This document shows positions 8,797 to 17,042 of a stretch of 49,402 bases of DNA, piece after piece (the stretch's first letter is position 1; each line of letters opens with the position of its first letter). Origin of the DNA: Saprospiraceae bacterium (lineage in GTDB: Bacteria > Bacteroidota > Bacteroidia > Chitinophagales > Saprospiraceae); the NCBI GenBank assembly GCA_027488855.1, contig JAIYAV010000174.1:1-49402 (forward strand). The letters are read 5' to 3'. The translations under genes and the position numbers were made by a program. The notes under the pieces are model-generated. The model saw only the letters and a program-made list of their open reading frames with translations. It made no database searches and was not told the DNA's origin.

Positions 8797-8976
8797 CCCA
8801 CGACTAAAGTCATGGGTTGGGGCGGTTTTGTGGCCTCCCACGGATAAATCCGTGGGTTGGCGGTATCTTTTGGGCGGTGGAAGGCCCACACTTTCACACA
8901 TCACACTCACACTTTCACACATCACACCCGCACCCTATCTTGTGGGTTGGCGGTATCTCTTGGGCGGTGGAAGTCC
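8797..8976. repeat. Cluster of REP-like hairpin units with embedded 20-bp tandem repeat
   Basis: Two related hairpins, CCCACGACT-AA-AGTCATGGG (8797-8816, one mismatch) and CCCACGGAT-AA-ATCCGTGGG (8837-8856, perfect), are each followed by GTTGG and a GGCGGT-containing tail. A third unit retains only the right side. Its tail (8942-8976) repeats 8852-8886 with two differences. Between them a 20-bp sequence starting CACACTTTCACAC occurs twice (8887-8906 and 8908-8927). This fills the gap between an aldehyde dehydrogenase gene and the Lrp gene. Similar GGATAAATCC hairpins are typical of REP repeats. Confidence 0.7.
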
Positions 8977-8998
8977 AACACACCCACACTTTCACACC

Positions 8999-9472
8999 CT
9001 AACTCACACCCATTCTTCCCCACTTATAAACTTTGAGGTACATGTTGATCTCGTATTTGCGCACGTGGTTGATTTTGTCCATGTTGCTGCGCAGGATTTC
9101 CATGAGGTGGGAGTTGTCGCGGCACATGACGTTGATTTCCAATTGAAAATCGCCGGTACGCAGCGCTAAAAAGCTCACTTCGGGGAGGGCCATCAGTTCC
9201 TGGGCTACTCGCTCGACATTGGCTAAGGTATCCACCTGTACGTTGATGGCGGCGTAGGCGTTGAGGCCAATGCGTTCGGGTTCAACCCGGCCAATGATCG
9301 AGAGGATGCCGCAATCGACTAGGTTCATGTAGCGTTTGGAGATGGTACTGACGGCCATGCCCATTTCTTTTGCCAGATCGGAAAAAGATTTTCGACCGTC
9401 ATTTTGCAGGGTTTGCAAAATCAGATGGTCAATTTCGTCTGGTTGGTAATCGTTTGTATTGGTGGTTTCCAA
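8999..9472 (-). CDS. Lrp/AsnC family transcriptional regulator
   Basis: 157 residues with the two-domain Lrp/AsnC layout: an N-terminal winged helix-turn-helix (DEIDHLILQTLQNDGRKSF, SDLAKEMGMAVSTISKRYMN, residues ~12-62) and a C-terminal RAM ligand-binding domain (AINVQVDTLANVERVAQELMALPEVSFLA, with the GDFQLEINVMC strand). Such proteins bind DNA as dimers or octamers and usually respond to amino acids. It heads the minus-strand GABA-shunt block and is divergent from the GntP-type permease 127 bp away, so it is a natural candidate regulator of both. The effector is unknown; GABA or a related amino acid would fit the context. Confidence 0.88.
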   Translation of the reverse strand: METTNTNDYQPDEIDHLILQTLQNDGRKSFSDLAKEMGMAVSTISKRYMNLVDCGILSIIGRVEPERIGLNAYAAINVQVDTLANVERVAQELMALPEVSFLALRTGDFQLEINVMCRDNSHLMEILRSNMDKINHVRKYEINMYLKVYKWGRMGVS

Positions 9473-9540
9473 AGTGGGTTGTATTATTGGAGTAAAAATA
9501 GAGATTCATTTGAAACAAGGAAGAGAGAAGGGAAAAATAT

Positions 9541-9574
9541 TTTGATTTTTTGGTCGAAAATCGAATTATTTTTG
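9541..9574 (+). promoter_or_regulatory. Bacteroidota-type promoter for the GntP-family permease
   Basis: TTTG at 9541-9544 and TATTTTTG at 9567-9574 match the Bacteroidota -33 (TTTG) and -7 (TAnnTTTG) elements with a 22-bp spacer, near the upper end of the usual range. The -7 element ends 25 bp before the ATG at 9600. It lies in the intergenic space shared with the divergent Lrp gene. Confidence 0.45.
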
Positions 9575-9599
9575 AACACTTTGCTTCTTTTAGCAAAAA

Positions 9600-10946
9600 A
9601 TGCCTATGTCTACGCTTTGGATGTTCAGCTTGTTGTTTGGTAGTGTGGGACTTATCGTGTGGTGTACCGCACGTTGGCGGATGAATCCCTTTTTGGTGTT
9701 GTTTTTGATCGCCTTGCTACTGGGATTGGTTTCGGGGATGCCACTTGACAAAATTGTGGATACCCTCAAAGAAGGTTTTGGCGAGACCATGAAAAAAATT
9801 GGGCTGGTCATCATTCTTGGTACGGTGCTGGGCGTGTTGCTGGAACGCAGCGGGGCCACCTTGCGCATGGCGAATTACATTCTGGGAAAGGTGGGCGAAA
9901 ATCGAGCACCTGCTGCACTTTCCATCACGGGTTTTTTGGTGGGTTTGCCCATCTTTTGCGATTCGGGTTTCATCATTCTCAACGGCTTGAAACAATCGCT
10001 GGTTCGGCGCACCAATTTCGGGATGCCGCTGATGACTTTGTGTTTGGCTACCTCACTATACGGGGTGCATTGCCTGGTGCCTCCTCATCCGGGGATTGCT
10101 GCCGCAGGGGCTACTCTAGGGGCAGATTTGGGTATGGTGATGTTGTTGGGCATTGGTATTTCCATTCCGCTGACCCTATTGGGCTATTTTTGGGCTTTGC
10201 GTTTTGGGCCAAAGGTGACCGAGGCAGAGTTGTCCAAAGAAGTGGACCCAGTTGCCATTGAATCGAGACAATTGCCCTCCGTGTGGCGCTCTTTTATGCC
10301 CGTAGTATTGCCCATTTTTTTGATTGGGCTCAAGTCTTTGGCGTTTTTGGGAATTGCGGCGGATGCCCCCAAAAGTGGGTGGCTGAAGTTCTTGAGTTTG
10401 ATTGGTGACCCAATTATTGCCTTGTTGTGTGCGATTGGGCTGGCGGTATTGCTGCTGCCCAGAGCGAATGACCGCAAGTCAATTCAAAAGTGGTTTGGTG
10501 AGGGGGTAGAAAAGGCGGGGCCGATTCTGGCGATTATTGCAGGCGGCGGTACCTTTGGGGCCATGCTCAAAGCGACGGATGTGAGTAATGCCTTGGCTGC
10601 AAGTATTGCCGAATGGCATTTGGGCTTGTTTTTCCCATTTTTGCTGGCCTTGATTTTAAAAACGGCGCAGGGCTCATCCACGGTGGCGGCGATTACGGCG
10701 GCGAGTATTGTGGCGCCAGCTTTGCCGGGACTGGGGTTGGATAGTGAATGGGGCCGGGCTTTGGCGGTGCTTTCGCTGGGTGCGGGGTCGATGGTGATTT
10801 CACATGCGAATGATGCGTATTTTTGGGTGATTTCGACGTTTTCAAATTTGCGTACAGACGTGTTGTTCAGGTTGTATACGCCAGTGACGGCGGTGATGGG
10901 GGTCGTGGCGCAGCTGTTGATTTGGGGGCTGTTTTTGTTGGGGTAG
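9600..10946 (+). CDS. GntP family gluconate:H+ symporter-like permease
   Basis: 448-residue polytopic membrane protein of the GntP/gluconate permease family: very hydrophobic throughout, with the family-like stretches FCDSGFIILNGLK, HCLVPPHPGIAAAGATLGADLG, IIAGGGTFGAMLKATDVS and LKTAQGSSTVAAITAASIVAP. Family members import gluconate or related hydroxy acids with protons; the substrate cannot be read from sequence. Two ATGs lie close together (9600 and 9606); the first is annotated. It is divergent from the Lrp regulator and beside a GABA-shunt block, so a role in uptake of an acid metabolised there is possible but is inference. Confidence 0.88.
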   Translation: MPMSTLWMFSLLFGSVGLIVWCTARWRMNPFLVLFLIALLLGLVSGMPLDKIVDTLKEGFGETMKKIGLVIILGTVLGVLLERSGATLRMANYILGKVGENRAPAALSITGFLVGLPIFCDSGFIILNGLKQSLVRRTNFGMPLMTLCLATSLYGVHCLVPPHPGIAAAGATLGADLGMVMLLGIGISIPLTLLGYFWALRFGPKVTEAELSKEVDPVAIESRQLPSVWRSFMPVVLPIFLIGLKSLAFLGIAADAPKSGWLKFLSLIGDPIIALLCAIGLAVLLLPRANDRKSIQKWFGEGVEKAGPILAIIAGGGTFGAMLKATDVSNALAASIAEWHLGLFFPFLLALILKTAQGSSTVAAITAASIVAPALPGLGLDSEWGRALAVLSLGAGSMVISHANDAYFWVISTFSNLRTDVLFRLYTPVTAVMGVVAQLLIWGLFLLG

Positions 10947-11096
10947 TTGGAGGCGTGATGATGTTTTTGCATAAAAAAGAGACCAAAGCGACAACAATAG
11001 CAGCGCGGACGACACGGATTTTGGCGGATTAAAGCGGATTTTTATCCCGCCTGCGGCGTGATAGAGTAAGATTGACCACTGCATAAACCACAAATA

Positions 11097-11870
11097 ATGA
11101 ACCTCACGTATGTAACTGCATCCCTGCTAATTCTACTCTTCCTGTCCTGCACCAACCAGGGCCCTCGGCACCCCAAACCCTTTCAGCACGCCTCTACAAA
11201 AGTCCCGCTTTCCCTCTTGGTATCCCGTACGCAGAGCTACGCGGAAGCGAAAGCCCAGATGCTGGCCTTGCGCAACAAGACCCGCCAACAACTTGCCACT
11301 GGCGCTATCGACAGCACCCAAGCTGGAGCCTTATTTACGGAAGGTTTATTGACCAGCCTCATCCCGCATTGGTATGGCACGCCCTGGGATTTTAACGGCT
11401 ATACCGACACGCCGAAGCAGGGAAAAATTGCCTGTGGCTACTTTGTTTCCACCACCCTACTCCATGCCGGGATTGATTTAGATCGCTATAAGCTGGCCCA
11501 ACAAGGCCCTAGGGATGAGGCCATTGCACTGAGCTTACAGCAAAAATTTTGGACCTTTGCAGGCTTCCCGGCTAATGACAGGGCAAAAAACATCAATGAA
11601 TCATTGAAAGAAGGTTTGTATTTCATTGGTTTAGACGAAAGCCATGTGGGTTATTTATTGAAGCAAGAAGGAGAATTGTACCTCATTCATGCCAACTACA
11701 CCGGGGACGCGGTGGTCACCATTCAACCGCTGATGCAGTCGGTTTTTAAACACTTCATGACTTGGCATATCGCGGAGATCACTTACAATCGAGCCTTGTT
11801 GGGGTATTGGTTGAGTGGGAAAAAGTGTGCGCTGCCGTATCCGAATTTGGCGGCTCAATCAAAAAAATAA
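11097..11870 (+). CDS. Lipoprotein with NlpC/P60-like (papain-fold) cysteine hydrolase features
   Basis: 257 residues starting with a lipoprotein signal (LLFLSC, Cys18), so probably anchored in a membrane facing the periplasm. A candidate catalytic Cys113 lies in GKIACGYFVSTTLLHAG, after WYGTPWDFNG, the layout of NlpC/P60 enzymes where the Cys opens the first helix. Later histidines, His183 in DESHVGYLL and His198 in YLIHANY, sit on predicted strands and fit the catalytic His. Such enzymes commonly cleave peptides of the cell wall. I recognise the fold pattern, not a named family, so the substrate is open. The downstream L,D-transpeptidase-like gene would fit a cell-wall role. Confidence 0.65.
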   Translation: MNLTYVTASLLILLFLSCTNQGPRHPKPFQHASTKVPLSLLVSRTQSYAEAKAQMLALRNKTRQQLATGAIDSTQAGALFTEGLLTSLIPHWYGTPWDFNGYTDTPKQGKIACGYFVSTTLLHAGIDLDRYKLAQQGPRDEAIALSLQQKFWTFAGFPANDRAKNINESLKEGLYFIGLDESHVGYLLKQEGELYLIHANYTGDAVVTIQPLMQSVFKHFMTWHIAEITYNRALLGYWLSGKKCALPYPNLAAQSKK

Positions 11871-11963
11871 ACGCCAAACCCGGATTATCAGACTTGCTTT
11901 AAATTCCTAAATCCTCCCCCATTCCTTTGCGCATTGATTTTTTTTTCGGAAGTTGCACGCCTT

Positions 11964-13037
11964 ATGTTTGCAGTAAAACACTATCCGGAGCGCATCAAGG
12001 GGAAAGAATTGGATGACTATCTGGCCAATGGTTGGTACCGGATGGGGCAAACGATATTTACTACCCACTTTTTGTGCTTTGGCGAAACCTTTTACTCCGC
12101 CATTTGGGTGCGGCTTGATTTGCAAGCACACCAGTTCAGCAAGAGCCTACGTAAGATCATCAAGCGCAACAATGGACGATTTCAGTTCCATTTTGGCAAG
12201 GCGGTGATCGACGTGCCGCGTGAAAATCTTTACCAGCGCTACCGGGCCATTTTCCCCGGCATGATTGCCCCTTCTATCTTGGACTCCCTACAGGATGGCG
12301 ATCATTTCAATGTGTACAATACTTATGAATTTACGGTGTACGATGGCGCCAAGCTGATTGCCGTGAGTTATTTCGACCTAGGTGAGAATAGCATTGCCAG
12401 TATTTTGGGCTTTTATGATCCCGAATACAAACCCTTTAGTCTGGGCCTATACACCATGCTTATGGAGGTAGAATACGGTAAAATTCAAGGGTTCAAATAC
12501 TTCTATCCGGGGTATGTGGTGCCGGGTTACGATCGTTTTGAATACAAATTGCGCATTGGCCCGGTGGATTATTACGACTTGCGATCGGGAGACTGGTTGC
12601 CTTATGCTGCTTTTACCAAGGAAGAAATTCCGATTTACCGCATGCGGGTCAAATTGGAGGTTTTGCGTCAGACCGCGCAAAAGATGAGGCTGAATCTGCC
12701 CCTCAAATTTTACCCCCTGTTTGAAGCCAACTTATTTGGTTACCCTTCGTTGCCTTTTTTTGATTACCCACTGATTGTATACGGAGGGGCGACGCAAGAA
12801 GAAGATGGACATTACATTCTGGTATTTGACCCGCGTACCAGCCAGTATCAATTGTTGCTGTGTTCCAATTTTGATTATTCCCTGTTTTATTTCAATGATG
12901 CTTACATGAGCATGTTCAATGCTGAGCGTCATTTTTTACAGCTGATTCTGATGGAGCAGGTACTGGAAAGCACTACGAGTCCGGAGCAGATACTCCATGC
13001 ACTACAAACGGAACAAGTAAAAGGTAAGGTAAAGTAG
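11964..13037 (+). CDS. Arginyl/leucyl-tRNA--protein transferase (ATE1/Bpt)-like protein
   Basis: 357 residues from the ATG at 11964; an upstream TTG (11934) would add ten residues but is less likely. The N-terminal part (ELDDYLANGWYRMGQ and FSKSLRKIIKRNNG) resembles the start of Bpt/ATE enzymes, and the central SLGLYTMLMEVEYGKIQG and FKYFYPGYVVPGYDRFEYK match their GNAT-fold C-terminal domain. Such enzymes transfer an amino acid from aminoacyl-tRNA to the N-terminus of a protein, marking it for ClpSAP degradation. The N-terminal cysteine cluster of typical ATE proteins is not apparent, so the activity is uncertain. A 31-bp gap to the next gene suggests co-transcription. Confidence 0.68.
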   Translation: MFAVKHYPERIKGKELDDYLANGWYRMGQTIFTTHFLCFGETFYSAIWVRLDLQAHQFSKSLRKIIKRNNGRFQFHFGKAVIDVPRENLYQRYRAIFPGMIAPSILDSLQDGDHFNVYNTYEFTVYDGAKLIAVSYFDLGENSIASILGFYDPEYKPFSLGLYTMLMEVEYGKIQGFKYFYPGYVVPGYDRFEYKLRIGPVDYYDLRSGDWLPYAAFTKEEIPIYRMRVKLEVLRQTAQKMRLNLPLKFYPLFEANLFGYPSLPFFDYPLIVYGGATQEEDGHYILVFDPRTSQYQLLLCSNFDYSLFYFNDAYMSMFNAERHFLQLILMEQVLESTTSPEQILHALQTEQVKGKVK

Positions 13038-13068
13038 AATTGCTAATTTTTATCCAATCTATTGAGTG

Positions 13069-14319
13069 ATGCGTATCTTCCTGTTTTGTCTTTGTTGGTG
13101 TTGTACAAATTTGGTGGCTGCCCAAACGACAATTTATGCGTCAACCCGCGCTATCGAGCGACAAAAGCTTGAGGGGGATTTACGCCAAAAAATTGATCAT
13201 ATTCTCCAATCTCCACTCGATGCCCAAACGGAAAGCGCCTGGCTGGAAGCCTTATGGGCGATGGAACTGATGCAAATCAAAAGCCGAAAAATTGCCAAAG
13301 CCCTCTACAAACAGGTTTTATTCCATTATCCACACCTGAGCCTGGAAGCCCAACGTCAGAGCCTGGAAACGATTTATGGTTTGTACCCGCGTGCTTTTCA
13401 AAAAAGTATCGCCGAGCTAGTCAAAGTGGAAAAAAATCCCAAGCTTTTTGCCATGATGGTTCATTATTTAAACCGTACCAAAGAGCAGCAATCAATCCAA
13501 GCACAAGCACAGGAATTATTACAAAAAAACCTATCCAACTACAGCAATCACCCCATCATTCATTGCCTCAAACAAGACCTGGAAAAAACCCGCCAACAAC
13601 GTTTGAAACAAAGGCCGCCGCTCCATGATCTTTTACAACACCCTTTTCCCGAAAAACCCTGGGTGTTTTTTTCTTTTCAACGGTTAAACCGCGATTTTCC
13701 AGGATTGACCATCATCCGGCATCCTGATGGACAATTTGAACGCGATTCAAATGGGCAATTGTTTCAGGTTCCTCAGTTGGCCAGAGCAGTCAGTAACCTG
13801 CCTGGCTACATCACCAACGGCAATACGCCCCAAGGGATACTTTCTATTTTGGAAATTACCGCCACCGACAACCAGTACATTGGGCCAACTGAAATGCTCA
13901 ACATGGTTTTGCCTTATGAGGTCGCCTTGGGTACTTTTTATCACCAGGCCTCAGTAGCGCCCAATGAAGAGAATGCTTACCGCCAACTTTTGCCTTTGTC
14001 CTGGCAATCCTATTTTCCGATTTGGGAAGCTTATTATGCCGGAAAAGCTGGACGCACCGAGATTTTTGCGCATGGTACGACCATCAACCCTCAGTTTTAC
14101 GCTGGAGCGCCTTACTTTCCAAACACCCCCTCTCTGGGCTGTTTAACAGCGAGTGAAGTTTGGAATCCCCAAAATGGTCAATTGGAAAAAAGCGATCAAC
14201 AGCGCTTGATCGAAAAAATGAAAAAATTAGGGATTACTCGAGGTTATTTTGTTGTGGTGGAAATAGACGATCAAAACAAAGCGGTCAGTTTGGAAGAAAT
14301 TGAAAATTTGATCAAATAA
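13069..14319 (+). CDS. L,D-transpeptidase (YkuD-like) domain protein, exported
   Basis: 416 residues from the ATG at 13069 (a GTG one codon earlier is also possible). It has an N-terminal signal peptide (FLFCLCWCCTNLVAAQ), a helical N-terminal half rich in Gln and Lys, and a C-terminal region with HGT (His335) and SLGCLTASE (Cys358), the His and Cys of the YkuD active site, inside an EIFAHGTTINPQF context. Such enzymes form 3-3 cross-links in peptidoglycan or attach proteins to it. The typical SHGC motif is replaced by SLGC and the domain is diverged, so this is a distant member. It follows the ATE/Bpt-like gene closely and converges on the LytTR gene. Confidence 0.7.
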   Translation: MRIFLFCLCWCCTNLVAAQTTIYASTRAIERQKLEGDLRQKIDHILQSPLDAQTESAWLEALWAMELMQIKSRKIAKALYKQVLFHYPHLSLEAQRQSLETIYGLYPRAFQKSIAELVKVEKNPKLFAMMVHYLNRTKEQQSIQAQAQELLQKNLSNYSNHPIIHCLKQDLEKTRQQRLKQRPPLHDLLQHPFPEKPWVFFSFQRLNRDFPGLTIIRHPDGQFERDSNGQLFQVPQLARAVSNLPGYITNGNTPQGILSILEITATDNQYIGPTEMLNMVLPYEVALGTFYHQASVAPNEENAYRQLLPLSWQSYFPIWEAYYAGKAGRTEIFAHGTTINPQFYAGAPYFPNTPSLGCLTASEVWNPQNGQLEKSDQQRLIEKMKKLGITRGYFVVVEIDDQNKAVSLEEIENLIK

Positions 14320-14338
14320 CTAATGCATAAACCAAGCT

Positions 14339-15127
14339 TCACACAAATCCCAGCACCTTCGCCACCTCACTCTTGTAACTCCGCCCAATGGGCAATTCCT
14401 GGCTATTGATTTCTACGTGATTGGGTGAAAAAGCCTGAATTTTGTTCAATGCGACCAGAAAGGAACGGTGGATGCGCAAGAATTTTCCGTCGGGTAATTT
14501 TTGTTCCAAATAACTAATTTTCTGCTTGGTCACAATCCGGCGCCCTCCCACATGGATGATCACGTAATCTTTCAGGCTTTCAATGTACTGGATGTCTTCC
14601 AGCGGCACCTTGATCATTTTTTTATCCGCCCGCACGATTATGCTGTCCGCAGTTTGCATCGGCATATTGTCTTCGCTAATGGCTGGAATATTGGAAATGC
14701 CGGGAGCAATGATGATGGATGAACCCAGGCCAGAGGCACTCGGCGTTTCGCCAGTGCTGCTGGCCGCCTGTTGAAACTGCGAATACGCCTTACTCAAGGC
14801 TTTAAGAAAACGACTAAAGGGTATGGGCTTCAACAAGTAATCTACGGCATCCATTTCAAAAGCTTCGATGGCGTAGTCACGATAGGCAGTGGTGAAGATA
14901 ATTTTGGGTCTTTGTTGCAAGGTTTTTAGGAATTCAATGCCATCCAACTTGGGCATTTGAATGTCCAAAAACAATAGATCAACCGTTTGCTCCTGCATGA
15001 GGGCAAAAGCTTGCAGGGCATTTTCACAACGCCCGATCAACTCCAGGCCTTCGATGCGGTTGATGTAAGCACTCAACACATCCAGAGCCAATGGTTCATC
15101 ATCGACAATTAGACATCTTATCTTCAT
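14339..15127 (-). CDS. LytTR family response regulator
   Basis: 262 residues from the ATG at 15127, which directly opens the receiver domain (MKIRCLIVDDEPLA); the open frame continues 22 codons upstream without a better start. The receiver domain has the acidic pair DDE, the phospho-acceptor Asp55 in FLDIQMP, a conserved Thr in IIFTTAY and Lys in LLKPI. The C-terminal LytTR DNA-binding domain (IQYIESLKDYVIIH, GKFLRIHRSFLV) is complete. In Bacteroidota these regulators usually pair with a LytS/YehU-type histidine kinase; none lies in this window, so it is an orphan here. Confidence 0.9.
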   Translation of the reverse strand: MKIRCLIVDDEPLALDVLSAYINRIEGLELIGRCENALQAFALMQEQTVDLLFLDIQMPKLDGIEFLKTLQQRPKIIFTTAYRDYAIEAFEMDAVDYLLKPIPFSRFLKALSKAYSQFQQAASSTGETPSASGLGSSIIIAPGISNIPAISEDNMPMQTADSIIVRADKKMIKVPLEDIQYIESLKDYVIIHVGGRRIVTKQKISYLEQKLPDGKFLRIHRSFLVALNKIQAFSPNHVEINSQELPIGRSYKSEVAKVLGFV

Positions 15128-15202
15128 ATTTCCTGTTCTAAGCACGCTAAATTGTGGGGCAAAATGAACACTTATTTTTTTGTCGCCCCCCAAATCCCAG
15201 CG

Positions 15203-15841
15203 CTAAAGTCGCACATTGATTCTTACTACCTTGATTCGTTTGAGGTCAACTCCACTTGCCGTAGAAACAATTTCTTTTTCACCAAGTAGTGATTCTGGGG
15301 TACTCTTCCGGCTATCATTTAAAACCAGCATCAACCCAGCGTCAATTTTCCCGCCATTCCAATTGCTGATCGCGCCGCCATAATCCCAGCCGAAGCCCCA
15401 AAAGGTGACGGGTTTGCCGTTTATTTTAACCAGTTCTTCCAGTGTGGTGCCAATCGTAATGCCTTCGGGCGATTTCCAATCGGTTCCTACCTCAGTGATG
15501 CGCAACAACGCGGGACGATCTTTTACAAGGCTGGTGTCGTAATACACTTCAACGGCATTGCGGGTATCCCCAAAAATGACAAAACCAGGTGCCGTAGCGC
15601 CTTCACCCAGGTAAATCTCCTGGCGTTTTACATTTTGCACCCCGAAAGTTTGTACCAAATCATTCTCCAAACTGTGCTCCGCGTAAAGAGGCCCGATTCG
15701 TTGACCAGGCACCAACATAAAATCCCCACCTGCGGCCTGTGGTCCATTGTCTGCTGCTTCTGCTTGAGGTTTTTTGCCAGCAGGTTGACAAGCCAAAACG
15801 AATAGGAGACCTAATCCAAGCAAAAGATGACGTGTTTTCAT
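15203..15841 (-). CDS. Hypothetical lipoprotein
   Basis: 212 residues with a lipoprotein signal (LLFVLAC, Cys18) and a short Ala/Gly/Gln-rich linker, so probably a periplasm-facing lipoprotein. The rest is a beta-rich globular domain with VPGQRIGPLYAEHSLEN, VQNVKRQEIYLGEG and TIGTTLEELVKINGKPVTF. The GPL...LEELVKINGKP pattern looks like two copies of a short motif that, in other periplasmic proteins, pairs a conditional 'index' helix with a strand, but I cannot name a family. It lies 75 bp upstream of the LytTR regulator on the same strand and may be co-transcribed. Confidence 0.7.
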   Translation of the reverse strand: MKTRHLLLGLGLLFVLACQPAGKKPQAEAADNGPQAAGGDFMLVPGQRIGPLYAEHSLENDLVQTFGVQNVKRQEIYLGEGATAPGFVIFGDTRNAVEVYYDTSLVKDRPALLRITEVGTDWKSPEGITIGTTLEELVKINGKPVTFWGFGWDYGGAISNWNGGKIDAGLMLVLNDSRKSTPESLLGEKEIVSTASGVDLKRIKVVRINVRL

Positions 15842-15904
15842 TCAATCAGGTGTTTAAACAATAAATTTAGAAAAGTTTGGCTAAAGGTTAGTGTTGGCAC
15901 GGGT

Positions 15905-16843
15905 TTAAATTTTTTTACTCCACTTCCAGCGCTCTTCAATTTGCCGAAAGGTTTGTAATTTTTCAGCACTGCCCATAAATTCGGCAATGGTATCTAGGTG
16001 TTCAAACATCGGTTTGTCCGCCCAACCGTGCCCACCGTCGGTACCACTCACCAGCATGTAGGGCTTGTTGAGTGCTTTCAGGCGTTGAGCAATGGCGCCA
16101 GCGCCAAAAAGGGGCAAGTAGCCCGGTTGATCTGGTTTGCACAAATGGTGAGATGCTGCTCCATAGGGTACCAATGGGTCAGTTTCACCATGAAACAGGA
16201 GTGAGGGCAAAGCATTTTCGGCCGTAATCCAGTTGATGTCCAGCAAAGCACCCGCCATCACCAAAAGCCCAGCATAACGAAATCCAGCGGGTAAGCCACG
16301 CTGTTCCAGTCCCAGCTCGCCTTCTTTCCAATAAGCTGCATTGACGATTGCTTCCGCTCCTGCGCTACTGCCCGCCAGGATGATTCGCTCCGGGTGGATG
16401 CCCCAGGCTTCGGCGTGTTCCAGCACAAAACGGGTAGCCGACCACACATCTTCCGCCGCACTGCGAAAAGCAGCGATTTTGACGGATTGCTGTTGGTCAC
16501 AACTCATCGAACGGCCCCGCATGCTCAAGTGATAGGAACAAGGGATGGCCACGAGCCCCAGTCGGGCTAGTTTTTCGGCGAATTGTACATAGCGGATTTC
16601 GCTGCGGCTGCCTTCCGAAAAGCCGCCACCGTGGAAATACAATACGGCAATCCGCTCTTTCTGCTCATTTTCATTGCTCCGCTGATAAACATCCAATCCT
16701 AGCTGTTGACCATTTTTTTCAGCATAAACATGGCTTGTTTTTTGCAAAACAGACTGCCCGGCTGCTACATCGCTGCGTTTTTTTCCGCCCAAGAGTTTAG
16801 AAATACGGTATAAGGTTTGATTGATCCAGCTCGGCTTGGCCAT
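15905..16843 (-). CDS. Alpha/beta hydrolase, HSL-type esterase
   Basis: 312 residues from the ATG at 16843; an upstream ATG at 16984 would add 47 residues of atypical sequence and is less likely. The HGGGF oxyanion-hole motif (YFHGGGFSEGSR), the nucleophile Ser160 in GSSAG, and late Asp and His positions (FHGETDPLVPYG and GTDGGHGWAD) make it a hormone-sensitive-lipase-type esterase. It would hydrolyse a short-chain ester or related substrate. No signal peptide is clear with the chosen start. It lies 63 bp upstream of the lipoprotein gene on the same strand. Confidence 0.82.
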   Translation of the reverse strand: MAKPSWINQTLYRISKLLGGKKRSDVAAGQSVLQKTSHVYAEKNGQQLGLDVYQRSNENEQKERIAVLYFHGGGFSEGSRSEIRYVQFAEKLARLGLVAIPCSYHLSMRGRSMSCDQQQSVKIAAFRSAAEDVWSATRFVLEHAEAWGIHPERIILAGSSAGAEAIVNAAYWKEGELGLEQRGLPAGFRYAGLLVMAGALLDINWITAENALPSLLFHGETDPLVPYGAASHHLCKPDQPGYLPLFGAGAIAQRLKALNKPYMLVSGTDGGHGWADKPMFEHLDTIAEFMGSAEKLQTFRQIEERWKWSKKI

Positions 16844-17042
16844 TGGTAGATTAAATGTTTGCTTGGCTGCGAAGGTAGGAAAAGGTGAAGGATAAAACAA
16901 AAAGAGCGCTTTTTTGCCACTGGTGATAAATTTAATATCCCCGCCCAATTGTTGTTTTTTCCTTAAACTCAACCTAAACCGCACTTAATCTAGCGCCTCT
17001 ATTTTCGTCAGCAGAATTATTACATTCACTCAATACCCAAAC

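Noticed and set aside
8887-8927. Possible CRISPR-like repeat array (20-bp sequence twice)
   Set aside because: Only two full copies separated by one base, no spacers and no cas genes; it is a simple tandem duplication.
17000-17007. TATTTTCG as -7 element for the Oar-like receptor gene
   Set aside because: One mismatch in a core position and no TTTG at the -33 distance; too weak to annotate.
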